A program made the position numbers and the translations under genes. A DNA stretch of 64,000 bases from Actinomadura chibensis NBRC 106107 (GTDB lineage Bacteria; Actinomycetota; Actinomycetes; Streptosporangiales; Streptosporangiaceae): assembly GCF_001552135.1 (NCBI RefSeq), contig NZ_BCQP01000015.1:124001-188000 (forward strand). The letters run 5' to 3'. Of the stretch, positions 51,502 to 58,965 are shown in pieces (within the stretch, counting starts at the first letter, position 1; each line of letters begins with the position of its first letter). Under the pieces are notes generated by a model, which had not been told where the DNA came from, did not search any database, and worked only from the letters and a program-made list of their open reading frames with translations.

Positions 51502-53301
51502 TCACTTCTTCCCGGCGCGGTGCGGGAGGAGTTCCTGCATCTTGACCTTGATGCCCTTCCGGACGACGCCGAGCCGGTCCTCGTCGCCCTTCAGCAGGGC
51601 CTCGGCGCTGTCCTTCATCTGCTCGAAGGACGCGTGCGGCGGGATCGGCGGGACGTTCGGGTCGACGCGGACGTCCAGCAGCGTCGGCCGGTCGGCGGCG
51701 AGGGCCTCGTCCCACGCCGTGGCGATCTGGCCGGGCTCGTCCACCCGGATGGCGTTGAGGCCGTTGCTCGCGGCGAACGCGGCGTAGTCGCACTCGGGGA
51801 GCGTCTGCGACTCGGTGAACTTCGGCGCGCCCTGCATCGCGCGCATCTCCCAGGTGACCTGGTTGAGGTCGTTGTTGTGCAGGACGGCGACGATCAGCCG
51901 CGGGTCGTCCCACTGCCGCCAGTAGTGCCTGATGGTGAGCATCTCGGCGAGGCCGTTCATCTGCATCGCGCCGTCGCCCTCGAACACGATCACGGGACGG
52001 CCCGGGTGCCCGAACTTCGCGCCGATCCCGTACGGGACGCCGGGTCCCATCGTGGCGAGCGTCCCGGACAGGGAGCCGCGCACGCCGTCGGGGAAGCTCA
52101 GGTTGCGCGCGTACCAGTTGGCGGCCGAGCCCGAGTCGGCGACGACGATCGCGTCCTCCGGCATCCGCCGCGACAGCTCGTGGAACAGCCGCATCGGGTT
52201 GATCGGGTCGGCGTCGACCATCGCCTCGTCGGCCACCGTCTCCCGCCAGCTCCGCACGTTCGACTCGACCGTCTCGCGCCATCCGCGGTCGCTCTTGCGC
52301 TCCAGCAGCGGTATCAGGGCGCGCAGCGTGGAGGCGGCGTCGCCGACGAGGTTGACCTCGTACGGGTACCGCATGCCGATCAGCTTGGGATCGATGTCGA
52401 TCTGGACGCCGCGCGCCTGGTCCAGGTCGGGCATGAACTGGGTGTAGGGGAAGCTGGACCCGACCGTGAGCAGGGTGTCGCAGTCGTTCATCAGCTCGTA
52501 GCTCGGACGGGTGCCGAGCAGCCCGATCGAGCCCGTGACGTAGGGCAGTTCGTCCGGCAGGACGTCCTTGCCGAGCAGCGCCTTCGCGACGCCCGCGCCC
52601 AGGAGGTCCGCGACCTCCCGCAGTTCCGGGGCCGCGCCCCTGGCGCCCGCGCCCGCGAGGATCGCGACCCTCCGTCCGGCGTTCAGGACGTCGGCGGCGC
52701 GCCGGATCGCCTCCGCGTCGGCGCTGACGGACGGCAGCGCGACCCCGAGGCTGGACGGGACCATCTTGAACGCGTGCTTCGGCGGGCTGTACTCCAGCTC
52801 CTGCACGTCGGCCGGGATGATCACGGCCGTCGGGGCCCGCTCGGCCGTCGCGACGCGGATCGCCCGGTCCAGCACGTTCGGCAGCTGCTCCGGGACGGTG
52901 ACCATCTGGATGTACTCGCTGGCCACGTCCTTGTAGAGCGACATGAGGTCGATCTCCTGCTGGTAGGAGCCGCCCATGGCGCTGCGGTTGGTCTGCCCGA
53001 CGATCGCCACCACGGGCACGTGGTCGAGCTTGGCGTCGTACAGCCCGTTCAGCAGATGGACGGCGCCGGGGCCCGACGTCGCCGCGCACACGCCGACCCG
53101 TCCGGTGAACTTGGCGTAGCCCACCGCCTCGAACGCGCTCATCTCCTCGTGCCGCGCCTGGACGAACTGCGGCTCGTTCCCAGCGCGTCCCCAGGCGGCG
53201 AGAAGCCCGTTGATCCCGTCGCCCGGATACCCGAACACCTTCTCGACACCCCACTCGCGCAGGCGCGCCAGCAGATGGTCGCCGACCGTCGTCGATGGCA
53301 T
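51502..53301 (-). CDS. ThDP-dependent pyruvate oxidase/dehydrogenase-like enzyme
   Basis: 599 residues. The order is GYPGDGINGLLAAWGR, catalytic Glu in QARHEEMSAFEAVGYAKFTG near residue 50, FAD-like central domain, and the ThDP motif EGDGAMQMNGLAEML ... AVLHNNDLNQ near residue 430. It resembles PoxB-type enzymes that convert pyruvate to acetate and CO2, although the C-terminal lipid-binding helix of E. coli PoxB is not obvious. It is divergent from a PLP decarboxylase gene. This is the third ThDP enzyme in the window and is unrelated to the catabolic block. Confidence 0.88.
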   Translation of the reverse strand: MPSTTVGDHLLARLREWGVEKVFGYPGDGINGLLAAWGRAGNEPQFVQARHEEMSAFEAVGYAKFTGRVGVCAATSGPGAVHLLNGLYDAKLDHVPVVAIVGQTNRSAMGGSYQQEIDLMSLYKDVASEYIQMVTVPEQLPNVLDRAIRVATAERAPTAVIIPADVQELEYSPPKHAFKMVPSSLGVALPSVSADAEAIRRAADVLNAGRRVAILAGAGARGAAPELREVADLLGAGVAKALLGKDVLPDELPYVTGSIGLLGTRPSYELMNDCDTLLTVGSSFPYTQFMPDLDQARGVQIDIDPKLIGMRYPYEVNLVGDAASTLRALIPLLERKSDRGWRETVESNVRSWRETVADEAMVDADPINPMRLFHELSRRMPEDAIVVADSGSAANWYARNLSFPDGVRGSLSGTLATMGPGVPYGIGAKFGHPGRPVIVFEGDGAMQMNGLAEMLTIRHYWRQWDDPRLIVAVLHNNDLNQVTWEMRAMQGAPKFTESQTLPECDYAAFAASNGLNAIRVDEPGQIATAWDEALAADRPTLLDVRVDPNVPPIPPHASFEQMKDSAEALLKGDEDRLGVVRKGIKVKMQELLPHRAGKK

Positions 53302-53469
53302 GGAACGGCTCTCCTTCCGGTGGACCGGACGTCCCGTTCCGCCTACCCAGCCCGCCGCCGCCCTACCATCCGGGCCCGGCGGGGCCGCCTCCCACCGCCG
53401 GGCCTGAGCAGATCGTCCAAGACATCTCGTCCCCTCCGTTGCCATCGTGGCGGTCCGCGCCCCTTGAAA

Positions 53470-53495
53470 GCGCGTCCCCGAAGCGCGTCCCCGAA
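53470..53495 (+). repeat. 13-bp tandem duplication before a ribosome-binding site
   Basis: GCGCGTCCCCGAA occurs twice in direct tandem (53470-53482, 53483-53495), immediately before the GGAGGA ribosome site of the PLP decarboxylase gene. Confidence 0.85.
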
Positions 53496-53505
53496 GGAGG
53501 AATCG

Positions 53506-54927
53506 TTGGACGTCCCTCTGCGGCTCTCCCCCGCGACCATGCGAGACCTGGGCTACCGGGCGGTGGACGAGGTGGTCGCGCACCTCGCGACGCTCCGCGA
53601 CCGGCCGGTCGGCGCCCCGCCCGACCGCGAGGAGATCGAGGCCTTCATGGACGCGTCGCTCCCCAAGGGGCCGAGGGACGCGATCGAGGTGATGAGGGAG
53701 GCGGTCGAGCACGTGCGCGAGTTCACCGTCCGCACCGACCACCCGCGCTTCCTCGCCTACATTCCCGGCCCGAGCACCTATGTGGGGGCCGTCGCGGACT
53801 TCCTCGCGTCCGGGTTCAACGTGTTCGCCGGGCAGTGGCTCGTCGGTTCGGGCCCGGCCGTCATGGAGCGGATCACGATCGACTGGCTGCGGACCGTGTG
53901 CGGGTTCCCGCCCACCGCCGGGGGCCTTTTCGTCAGCGGCGGCACGATGGCGAACCTGATCGCGATCCACGCCGCGCGGACGAGGTCCGGCGGCCGGTCC
54001 GGGCCGGTCTACGTCACGTCGCAGACGCACGGTTCGATCCGCCAGGGCCTCGGTTTCATCGGCTTCGGCGAGGAGCGGATCAGGTTCGTCGGCACCGACG
54101 ACCGCCAGCGGATGGACCCGGCCTCGCTGCGCGAGCGGATCATGCGCGACCTGGACGCGGGCCTGCGGCCCTCATGCGTCGTCGCGACCGCCGGAAGCAC
54201 CAGCACTGGCGCGGTCGACCCGCTCGACGACCTCGCCGACCTGTGCGCGGAGCACGGCCTGTGGCTGCACGTGGACGGCGCCTACGGCGCCGCGGCGGTC
54301 CTGTCGGAGAGCGCCGGGGACCTGCTGCGCGGCCTCTCCCGCGCCGACTCCCTCGCCCTCGATCCGCACAAGTGGTGGTACCAGCCGTACGAGGCGGGGT
54401 GCGTCCTCGTCCGGGACGAGACCGCGCTCATCGACGCCTACAGCATGAACGCCGAGTACCTGCGCGAGACGCGGCACGGCACCGCGCCGCTCAACTTCTA
54501 CGACCTCGGCCCGCAGCTCACCCGCGGCTTCCGGGCGCTCAAGATGTGGATGAGCTTCAAGACCTTCGGCCTGGAGGAGTTCCGGCGGGCGGTCGAGCAC
54601 GGGATCGCGCTCGCCGAGCACGCCGAGGCGCTGCTGTCGGACGGCGACCGGTGGGAGGTCGTCAGCCCGGCCCAGCTCGCGATCGTCACCTTCCGGCCCG
54701 TGCTGGACGGCGCGACGCCTGACCAGGTCGACGCCGTCACCCGGGAGATCGCCGCGAGCACCCTGCGGGACGGTTTCGCCCTGGTCCTGACGACGGAGAT
54801 CGGGGACCGGCCCGTGCTGCGCCTCTGCGTCACCCACCCCGAGACGACGGCCCACGACATCGAGGAGACGGTCGCCCTGCTGGAGCGCCTCGCGGACGAC
54901 GCGTCCCCGCCTCAGTTCCGGCGGTAG
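53506..54927 (+). CDS. PLP-dependent amino acid decarboxylase (aromatic-L-amino-acid/glutamate group II)
   Basis: 473 residues. PLP contacts are SGGTMANLIAIHAARTR near residue 144, the His in THGSIRQGL, HVDGAYGAAAVLSE near residue 257 and the Schiff-base Lys in LALDPHKWWYQPYEAG near residue 288. Group II enzymes decarboxylate aromatic amino acids, glutamate or 2,4-diaminobutyrate. TTG 53506 is used because GGAGGA ends 4 nt upstream and homologous sequence begins there. The 3' end overlaps the convergent AraC gene by 16 nt. Confidence 0.9.
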   Translation: MDVPLRLSPATMRDLGYRAVDEVVAHLATLRDRPVGAPPDREEIEAFMDASLPKGPRDAIEVMREAVEHVREFTVRTDHPRFLAYIPGPSTYVGAVADFLASGFNVFAGQWLVGSGPAVMERITIDWLRTVCGFPPTAGGLFVSGGTMANLIAIHAARTRSGGRSGPVYVTSQTHGSIRQGLGFIGFGEERIRFVGTDDRQRMDPASLRERIMRDLDAGLRPSCVVATAGSTSTGAVDPLDDLADLCAEHGLWLHVDGAYGAAAVLSESAGDLLRGLSRADSLALDPHKWWYQPYEAGCVLVRDETALIDAYSMNAEYLRETRHGTAPLNFYDLGPQLTRGFRALKMWMSFKTFGLEEFRRAVEHGIALAEHAEALLSDGDRWEVVSPAQLAIVTFRPVLDGATPDQVDAVTREIAASTLRDGFALVLTTEIGDRPVLRLCVTHPETTAHDIEETVALLERLADDASPPQFRR

Positions 54928-55682
54928 CGGCCCGGCGTCACCCCGACGATCCGGGTGAAGTGCCGGTGCAGGTGGCTCTGGTCGGCGAATCCCGTGCGGT
55001 GCGCGACCTCGGGCAGCGGCAGGCCCGACCTGACCATCGCCCGCGCCGCGTCGATCCGCCGGGACACGAGGTACTCGTGCGGCGCCATGCCGAGGTCGGC
55101 GTGGAAGCGCCGGACGAGGGTCGCCTGGCTCACCCGCGCCAGCGCGGCCATGTCGCTCAGCGACACGGGGACGGCGTAGTGGTCGTCCAGGTATTCGCGG
55201 AGGACGCTGACCACGCGCGACGGGGACGACGACGCGCCCTCGTCCCGCGCGTGCGTGCCGAACAGCAGGGCGAGCGCGCCCGCGACCGGCGCCGCCGCGG
55301 CGCCGGGGCGGGGTTCGCAGGCGGCGAGGAGCGCCTCGGCGCAACCCGGATCGTCGATGACGTGCTCGGTGAAGGTCGGCGCCGTCCGTCCGCCGTGCAG
55401 CGCCGCCGCCTCGGCCTCGGCGACGGTGATGACGACGTAGTCCAGGCCCGAGGTCGGATGCGTCCAACTGCGATGCGACTCGCCCGGGTGCAGGACGGTG
55501 ATCATCCCGGCGTGCGCCTCGTGGAGGGTCCCGCCGACGTCGACGAACCCGACGCCGCCGCAGACGACCGCGAACGACCAGTCCCGGTGGGAGTGCCGGG
55601 GGAAGCGGTGGTCCGCGCGGACGCTGTTCCATTCCCAGTTCAGCGTCGACGAGGCCGACCTCCGCCGCGTCCTCCCCCGCAT
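54912..55682 (-). CDS. AraC family transcriptional regulator
   Basis: 256 residues. An N-terminal cupin-like sensor domain (FPRHSHRDWSFAVVCGGVGFV, MITVLHPGESHRSW) precedes the double helix-turn-helix at about 150-255 (LSDMAALARVSQATLVRRFH, EVAHRTGFADQSHLHRHFTR). It is of the type that regulates efflux or amino-acid genes. It has a divergent arrangement with the DoxX gene, whose promoter carries an inverted repeat. Confidence 0.93.
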   Translation of the reverse strand: MRGRTRRRSASSTLNWEWNSVRADHRFPRHSHRDWSFAVVCGGVGFVDVGGTLHEAHAGMITVLHPGESHRSWTHPTSGLDYVVITVAEAEAAALHGGRTAPTFTEHVIDDPGCAEALLAACEPRPGAAAAPVAGALALLFGTHARDEGASSSPSRVVSVLREYLDDHYAVPVSLSDMAALARVSQATLVRRFHADLGMAPHEYLVSRRIDAARAMVRSGLPLPEVAHRTGFADQSHLHRHFTRIVGVTPGRYRRN

Positions 55683-55790
55683 CCGATGATCTTAGCGGGG
55701 GCGAGGCGGGGAAACCCTCCGCTCGGCCCGGATCCGGCCACGCTCACCGCGAAAACAGTTCCACTGGTCCGGTTGCGGCGGCGCAAAACT

Positions 55791-55809
55791 AATAGGAAAC
55801 TTACCTATT
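55791..55809. promoter_or_regulatory. Inverted repeat in the AraC-DoxX divergent region
   Basis: AATAGG-N7-CCTATT, a perfect 6-bp palindrome pair in an AT-rich island, 34 nt before the doxX start. It suits a dimeric repressor or the AraC regulator transcribed divergently. Confidence 0.5.
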
Positions 55810-55842
55810 GAAAGGCTCCCACCCCCGCCCCAAGGAACCCCC

Positions 55843-56364
55843 ATGTCCCTTGACACACGCCTTCGCCCCCCGCCGTCGCTCTCCTCCGAGCACCCGGCCC
55901 GCTACGCGCTCGCGATCGGACGGCTCCTCCTCGGCTGGCTCTTCCTCTGGGCCTTCCTCGACAAGCTGTTCGGGCTCGGCAAGCCCACCCAGGACGGCTG
56001 GTTGTCGGGCACCTCGCCCTCGAAGGGCTTCCTCAGCCACGCCGATGGACCGTTCAAGGAGATGTTCCACTCCATGGCCGGGCAGGTCTGGGTCGACTCC
56101 CTCTTCATGTTCGGGCTGGCGGGCCTCGGCGTCGCGCTCATCCTCGGCGTCTGCCTCCGCCTCGCCGCCGCCGGTGGAACGATCCTGCTGTTCATGCTGT
56201 GGGCCGCGTCCCTGTGGCCGGAGACGAACCCGTTCATGGACGAGCACTGGATCTACGCCGCGCTGCTGATCTCCGTCGCGGTCGCCGACGCCGGCACGAC
56301 CCTCGGTCTCGGACGGATCTGGGCGCGGCTCCCGATCGTCCGCCGCTTCCCCGTCCTGCGCTGA
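55843..56364 (+). CDS. DoxX family membrane protein
   Basis: 173 residues with four hydrophobic segments: IGRLLLGWLFLWAFLDKLFGLG, SLFMFGLAGLGVALILGVC, AAAGGTILLFMLWAASLW and WIYAALLISVAVADAG. The family includes the thiosulfate:quinone oxidoreductase small subunit and redox-stress membrane proteins; no catalytic residues can be named. A strong hairpin terminator follows, so it is monocistronic. Confidence 0.88.
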   Translation: MSLDTRLRPPPSLSSEHPARYALAIGRLLLGWLFLWAFLDKLFGLGKPTQDGWLSGTSPSKGFLSHADGPFKEMFHSMAGQVWVDSLFMFGLAGLGVALILGVCLRLAAAGGTILLFMLWAASLWPETNPFMDEHWIYAALLISVAVADAGTTLGLGRIWARLPIVRRFPVLR

Positions 56365-56386
56365 CGAAAAGGGCGTAGGAACGTCC

Positions 56387-56434
56387 CAAAACCGGCTCGC
56401 CCGCCTTTCCGGCCGGGCGAGCCGGCCGTTTTCG
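56387..56434 (+). terminator. Rho-independent terminator after doxX
   Basis: CCGGCTCGCCC (56392-56402) pairs with GGGCGAGCCGG (56415-56425), flanked by an A run before and TTTT after. It also serves the convergent methionine aminopeptidase gene. Confidence 0.85.
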
Positions 56435-56491
56435 GAACGGCGGTGCCCGGTCGAGCGAGACGCGATCGCTCGCGGCGGCGCCGCCGGGCGG

Positions 56492-57262
56492 TCAGCGGGT
56501 GCGGCGGGTGAGCACCAGGGGGCCGTCCTCGGTGACGGCCACCGTGTGCTCGGAGTGGGCCGTGCGCGAGCCGTCGGCCGACCGGATCGTCCAGCCGTCG
56601 GGGTCGTAGACGATCCGGTCGGTCGTGCGGGCGAACCAGGGTTCGAGCGCGAGGGTCAGGCCGGGGCGGAGCTTCAGGCCGCGTCCCGCCCTGCCCTTGT
56701 TGGACACGTGCGGCGCCTCGTGCATGGTGCGGCCGAGGCCGTGGCCGCCGAACTCGTCGTTGACCGGGTAGCCGTAGTCGCGGGCGACCGCCCAGATCGC
56801 CGCCGAGATGTCGCCCACGCGGTTGCCGGGGCGCGCCGTCTCGATCGCCGCCTCCAGCGCCTCCTCGGTGGCGCGGATGAGCCGCAGGTCCTCCTCGGCG
56901 GGAGTGCCGACGACGACCGTGCACGCCGAGTCGGCCACCCAGCCGTCGATGCCGACCGCGATGTCCGCGCTGAGGACGTCCCCGTCCCGCAGGACGTAGT
57001 CGTGGGGCAGCCCGTGCAGGACGGCGTCGTTGACCGACAGGCAGATGACGTTGCGGAACGGGCCGTTGCCGAACGACGGCGCGTAGTCCCAGTAGCACGA
57101 CTCGGCGCCGCGCCGCTTGATCATGGCGCGGGCGTGGTGCTCCAGGTCCAGGAGGTTGACGCCGACGGCGGCGCGCTCGCAGACCTCGGTGAGCACCTCG
57201 GCGACGAAACGCCCGGCGACGTGCATGCGCTCGATCTCCGCGGGCGTCTTCAGTTCGATCAC
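56492..57262 (-). CDS. map: Methionine aminopeptidase, type I
   Basis: 256 residues. The five metal ligands are seen: two Asp in DIAVGIDGWVADSACTVVVG near residue 98, His in GGHGLGRTMHEAPHV near residue 170, Glu in LALEPWF near residue 203 and Glu in HSEHTVAVTEDGPL near residue 235. It removes N-terminal Met. It lacks the N-terminal zinc/SH3 linker extension of MapB types. GTG 57262 follows GAGG by 6 nt. It is divergent from an XRE-type regulator gene, with twin operators between them. It is probably a second copy, because the housekeeping map usually sits in the ribosomal-protein region. Confidence 0.93.
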   Translation of the reverse strand: MIELKTPAEIERMHVAGRFVAEVLTEVCERAAVGVNLLDLEHHARAMIKRRGAESCYWDYAPSFGNGPFRNVICLSVNDAVLHGLPHDYVLRDGDVLSADIAVGIDGWVADSACTVVVGTPAEEDLRLIRATEEALEAAIETARPGNRVGDISAAIWAVARDYGYPVNDEFGGHGLGRTMHEAPHVSNKGRAGRGLKLRPGLTLALEPWFARTTDRIVYDPDGWTIRSADGSRTAHSEHTVAVTEDGPLVLTRRTR

Positions 57263-57292
57263 GAGTACCTCACGTAGCGTCCGAATGGTGCC

Positions 57293-57338
57293 GGTATTAC
57301 TATACCGAAACCTTAGCGCTTGACGGTATAGAAATACC
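57293..57338. promoter_or_regulatory. Twin GGTAT-N4-ATACC operators
   Basis: GGTATTACTATACC (57293-57306) and GGTATAGAAATACC (57325-57338) are two copies of the same palindrome. Their centres are 32 bp apart, three helical turns, in the divergent promoter between map and the XRE gene. TTGACG at 57320-57325 adjoins the second site. Confidence 0.75.
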
Positions 57339-57355
57339 AGTCCTACCCTTGGCGC

Positions 57356-57625
57356 ATGGTCCGGCAACCGCTCACGCCCGAACAGATCGAGGCCGGCAGG
57401 CGCCTCGGCGCCCTGCTGCGCGACGCGCGGGCGGGCCGCGACCTCGCGGAGGTCGCGCGGGCGGCCGGGATCTCGCCGGAGACGCTGCGCAAGATCGAGA
57501 CCGGTCGGCTGCCGTCCCCGGGGTTCGGCACGATCGTCCGCCTCGGCGAGGCGCTCGGCCTGCCGGTGCAGGACCTCGCGGCCGCCTGGCGCGGCGGCGC
57601 CCTGCCGCTGGAGGCGGCCTCCTGA
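57356..57625 (+). CDS. XRE-type helix-turn-helix regulator
   Basis: 89 residues, essentially one Cro/C1-type domain: GRRLGALLRDARAGRDLAEVARAAGISPETLRKIETG and GFGTIVRLGEALGLPVQDLAAAW. It is small enough to act as a simple dimeric repressor and probably binds the twin palindromes directly upstream, controlling itself and possibly map. Its stop overlaps a CTG in a CTGA arrangement that appears to start the next gene. Confidence 0.9.
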   Translation: MVRQPLTPEQIEAGRRLGALLRDARAGRDLAEVARAAGISPETLRKIETGRLPSPGFGTIVRLGEALGLPVQDLAAAWRGGALPLEAAS

Positions 57626-58260
57626 CCGCCGACACCGCGGCGCTGCGGGCGCGGCTGCGGAATGTCCGCTGGATCGGCGGCGGCAGCGGCGCCGGGAAGA
57701 CGACCCTCGCGCGGCGCATCGCGTCCCGGCACTCGCTTCGCCTGTATTCGACCGATGACGTCATGGCGGACCACGCCGCCCGCAGCACTCCGGAGGACGC
57801 TCCCCATCTCAGCGCCTTCAAGGCCATGAGCATGGACGAGCGGTGGGTGACCCGTTCTCCGGAGACCATGCTCGACACCTTCCACTGGTTCCGGGGCGAG
57901 GGCTTCGGGCTGATCGTCGAAGACCTGCTGCGCCTTCCGGCGGACACCGGCGTGGTGGTCGAGGGCTTCCGGCTGCTGCCGCGTCTCGTCCACCCGCTGC
58001 TCGCCGACCCCGGCCGCGCGGTCTGGCTCCTCCCGACGCCGGAGTTCCGCGAGGCCGCGTTCGACGGACGCGGCTGGGACATTCCGAACAGGACCGGCGA
58101 TCCCGAACGGGCCCGGCACAACCTCCTCGAACGCGACCGGTTGTTCACCGACCTCCTCTCCGCGGAGGCGAGGCGGCTCGGGCTGGCCGTCATCGAGGTC
58201 GGCACCGCGATGGACGAGGACGAGTCGGCCGCGCGGGTGGCGCGGGCGCTCGGCCTGTGA
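57622..58260 (+). CDS. P-loop kinase-like ATPase, probable CTG start
   Basis: About 212 residues. Walker A is GGGSGAGKTTLARRIA near residue 19. YSTDDVMADHA, VVVEGFRLLPRLVHPLL and RARHNLLERDRLFTDLL follow, resembling the zeta-toxin/nucleoside-kinase group. No ATG, GTG or TTG lies in frame between the XRE stop and the P-loop; a CTG at 57622 has GGAGG 7 nt upstream and overlaps the XRE stop. The alternative is a -1 frameshift making an XRE-kinase fusion. The pairing recalls PezA-PezT-like modules, but a toxin role is only a hypothesis. Confidence 0.75.
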   Translation: MTADTAALRARLRNVRWIGGGSGAGKTTLARRIASRHSLRLYSTDDVMADHAARSTPEDAPHLSAFKAMSMDERWVTRSPETMLDTFHWFRGEGFGLIVEDLLRLPADTGVVVEGFRLLPRLVHPLLADPGRAVWLLPTPEFREAAFDGRGWDIPNRTGDPERARHNLLERDRLFTDLLSAEARRLGLAVIEVGTAMDEDESAARVARALGL

Positions 58261-58291
58261 ACCGGAGTGACATCTGAACCGGAGTGACATC
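58258..58291 (+). repeat. 17-bp tandem duplication at the kinase stop codon
   Basis: TGAACCGGAGTGACATC is repeated exactly (58258-58274, 58275-58291). The first copy contains the kinase stop codon. Confidence 0.9.
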
Positions 58292-58397
58292 GTCCTCACC
58301 ATCCGCCGACCCGGCACCCCGCGGCGGCCCGTTGGACGAGGCTGGGAAGCGCCCGGCGCGCCCCCGCGCGTCGGCCGTCCGACGCCGGGAGGCCCTC

Positions 58398-58958
58398 GTG
58401 GAATACGTCGAGATCGAGCACAAGTACCTCGTCGACGACCCCGCGCCGCTGCGGGCCGTCCTCGCCGGACGCGGCGCCCGGCCGGGGCCCGCCGTCCGGC
58501 AGGTCGACACCTACTACAACGCCCCGCACCGCGACCTCCTGGAGACGCCCGTCGTCACCGAATGGCTGCGCATCCGCCGGACGGACGGCGGCGCGTCCCT
58601 CAACTTCAAGAAATGGCACCTCGACGACGACGGCGAGGCGACCCACTGCGACGAGTACGAGAGCGACGTCACCGACGCCGAGGCGGTCCGCCGCACCCTG
58701 CGGGCCCTGGACTTCACGCAGATGGTGAGCGTCGACAAGGTGCGCGAGGAATGGACGCTCCCCGGCGGCCGGATCGCGGTCGCCTTCGACACCCTCGCCG
58801 GCGTCGGCAGCTTCGTGGAGTTCGAGTTCAAGGGCGACGCCGAGACCGTCCCCGCCGCCATCGAGGAATTGGCGGCGTTCGTCGGCGGACTCGGCGTCCC
58901 GCTCGGCGAGCGGATCCACCGGGGCTATCCGCACATGCTGCTCGGCCGCGACCGGTGA
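58398..58958 (+). CDS. CYTH domain protein (class IV adenylyl cyclase/thiamine-triphosphatase type)
   Basis: 186 residues. The ExExK signature EIEHKYLV is at the N-terminus, followed by QVDTYYNAPHRDLL, TEWLRIRRTDGGASLNFKKW, DKVREEWTLPGGRIAVAFDTL and FVEFEFKGDAE. All are strands of the triphosphate tunnel. The substrate may be ATP, thiamine triphosphate or inorganic triphosphate. GTG 58398 is used because GGGAGG lies 5 nt upstream and the catalytic motif begins there. It is near the PPK2 gene at 63808, another polyphosphate enzyme, though not in an operon. Confidence 0.9.
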   Translation: MEYVEIEHKYLVDDPAPLRAVLAGRGARPGPAVRQVDTYYNAPHRDLLETPVVTEWLRIRRTDGGASLNFKKWHLDDDGEATHCDEYESDVTDAEAVRRTLRALDFTQMVSVDKVREEWTLPGGRIAVAFDTLAGVGSFVEFEFKGDAETVPAAIEELAAFVGGLGVPLGERIHRGYPHMLLGRDR

Positions 58959-58965
58959 TCCGGCC

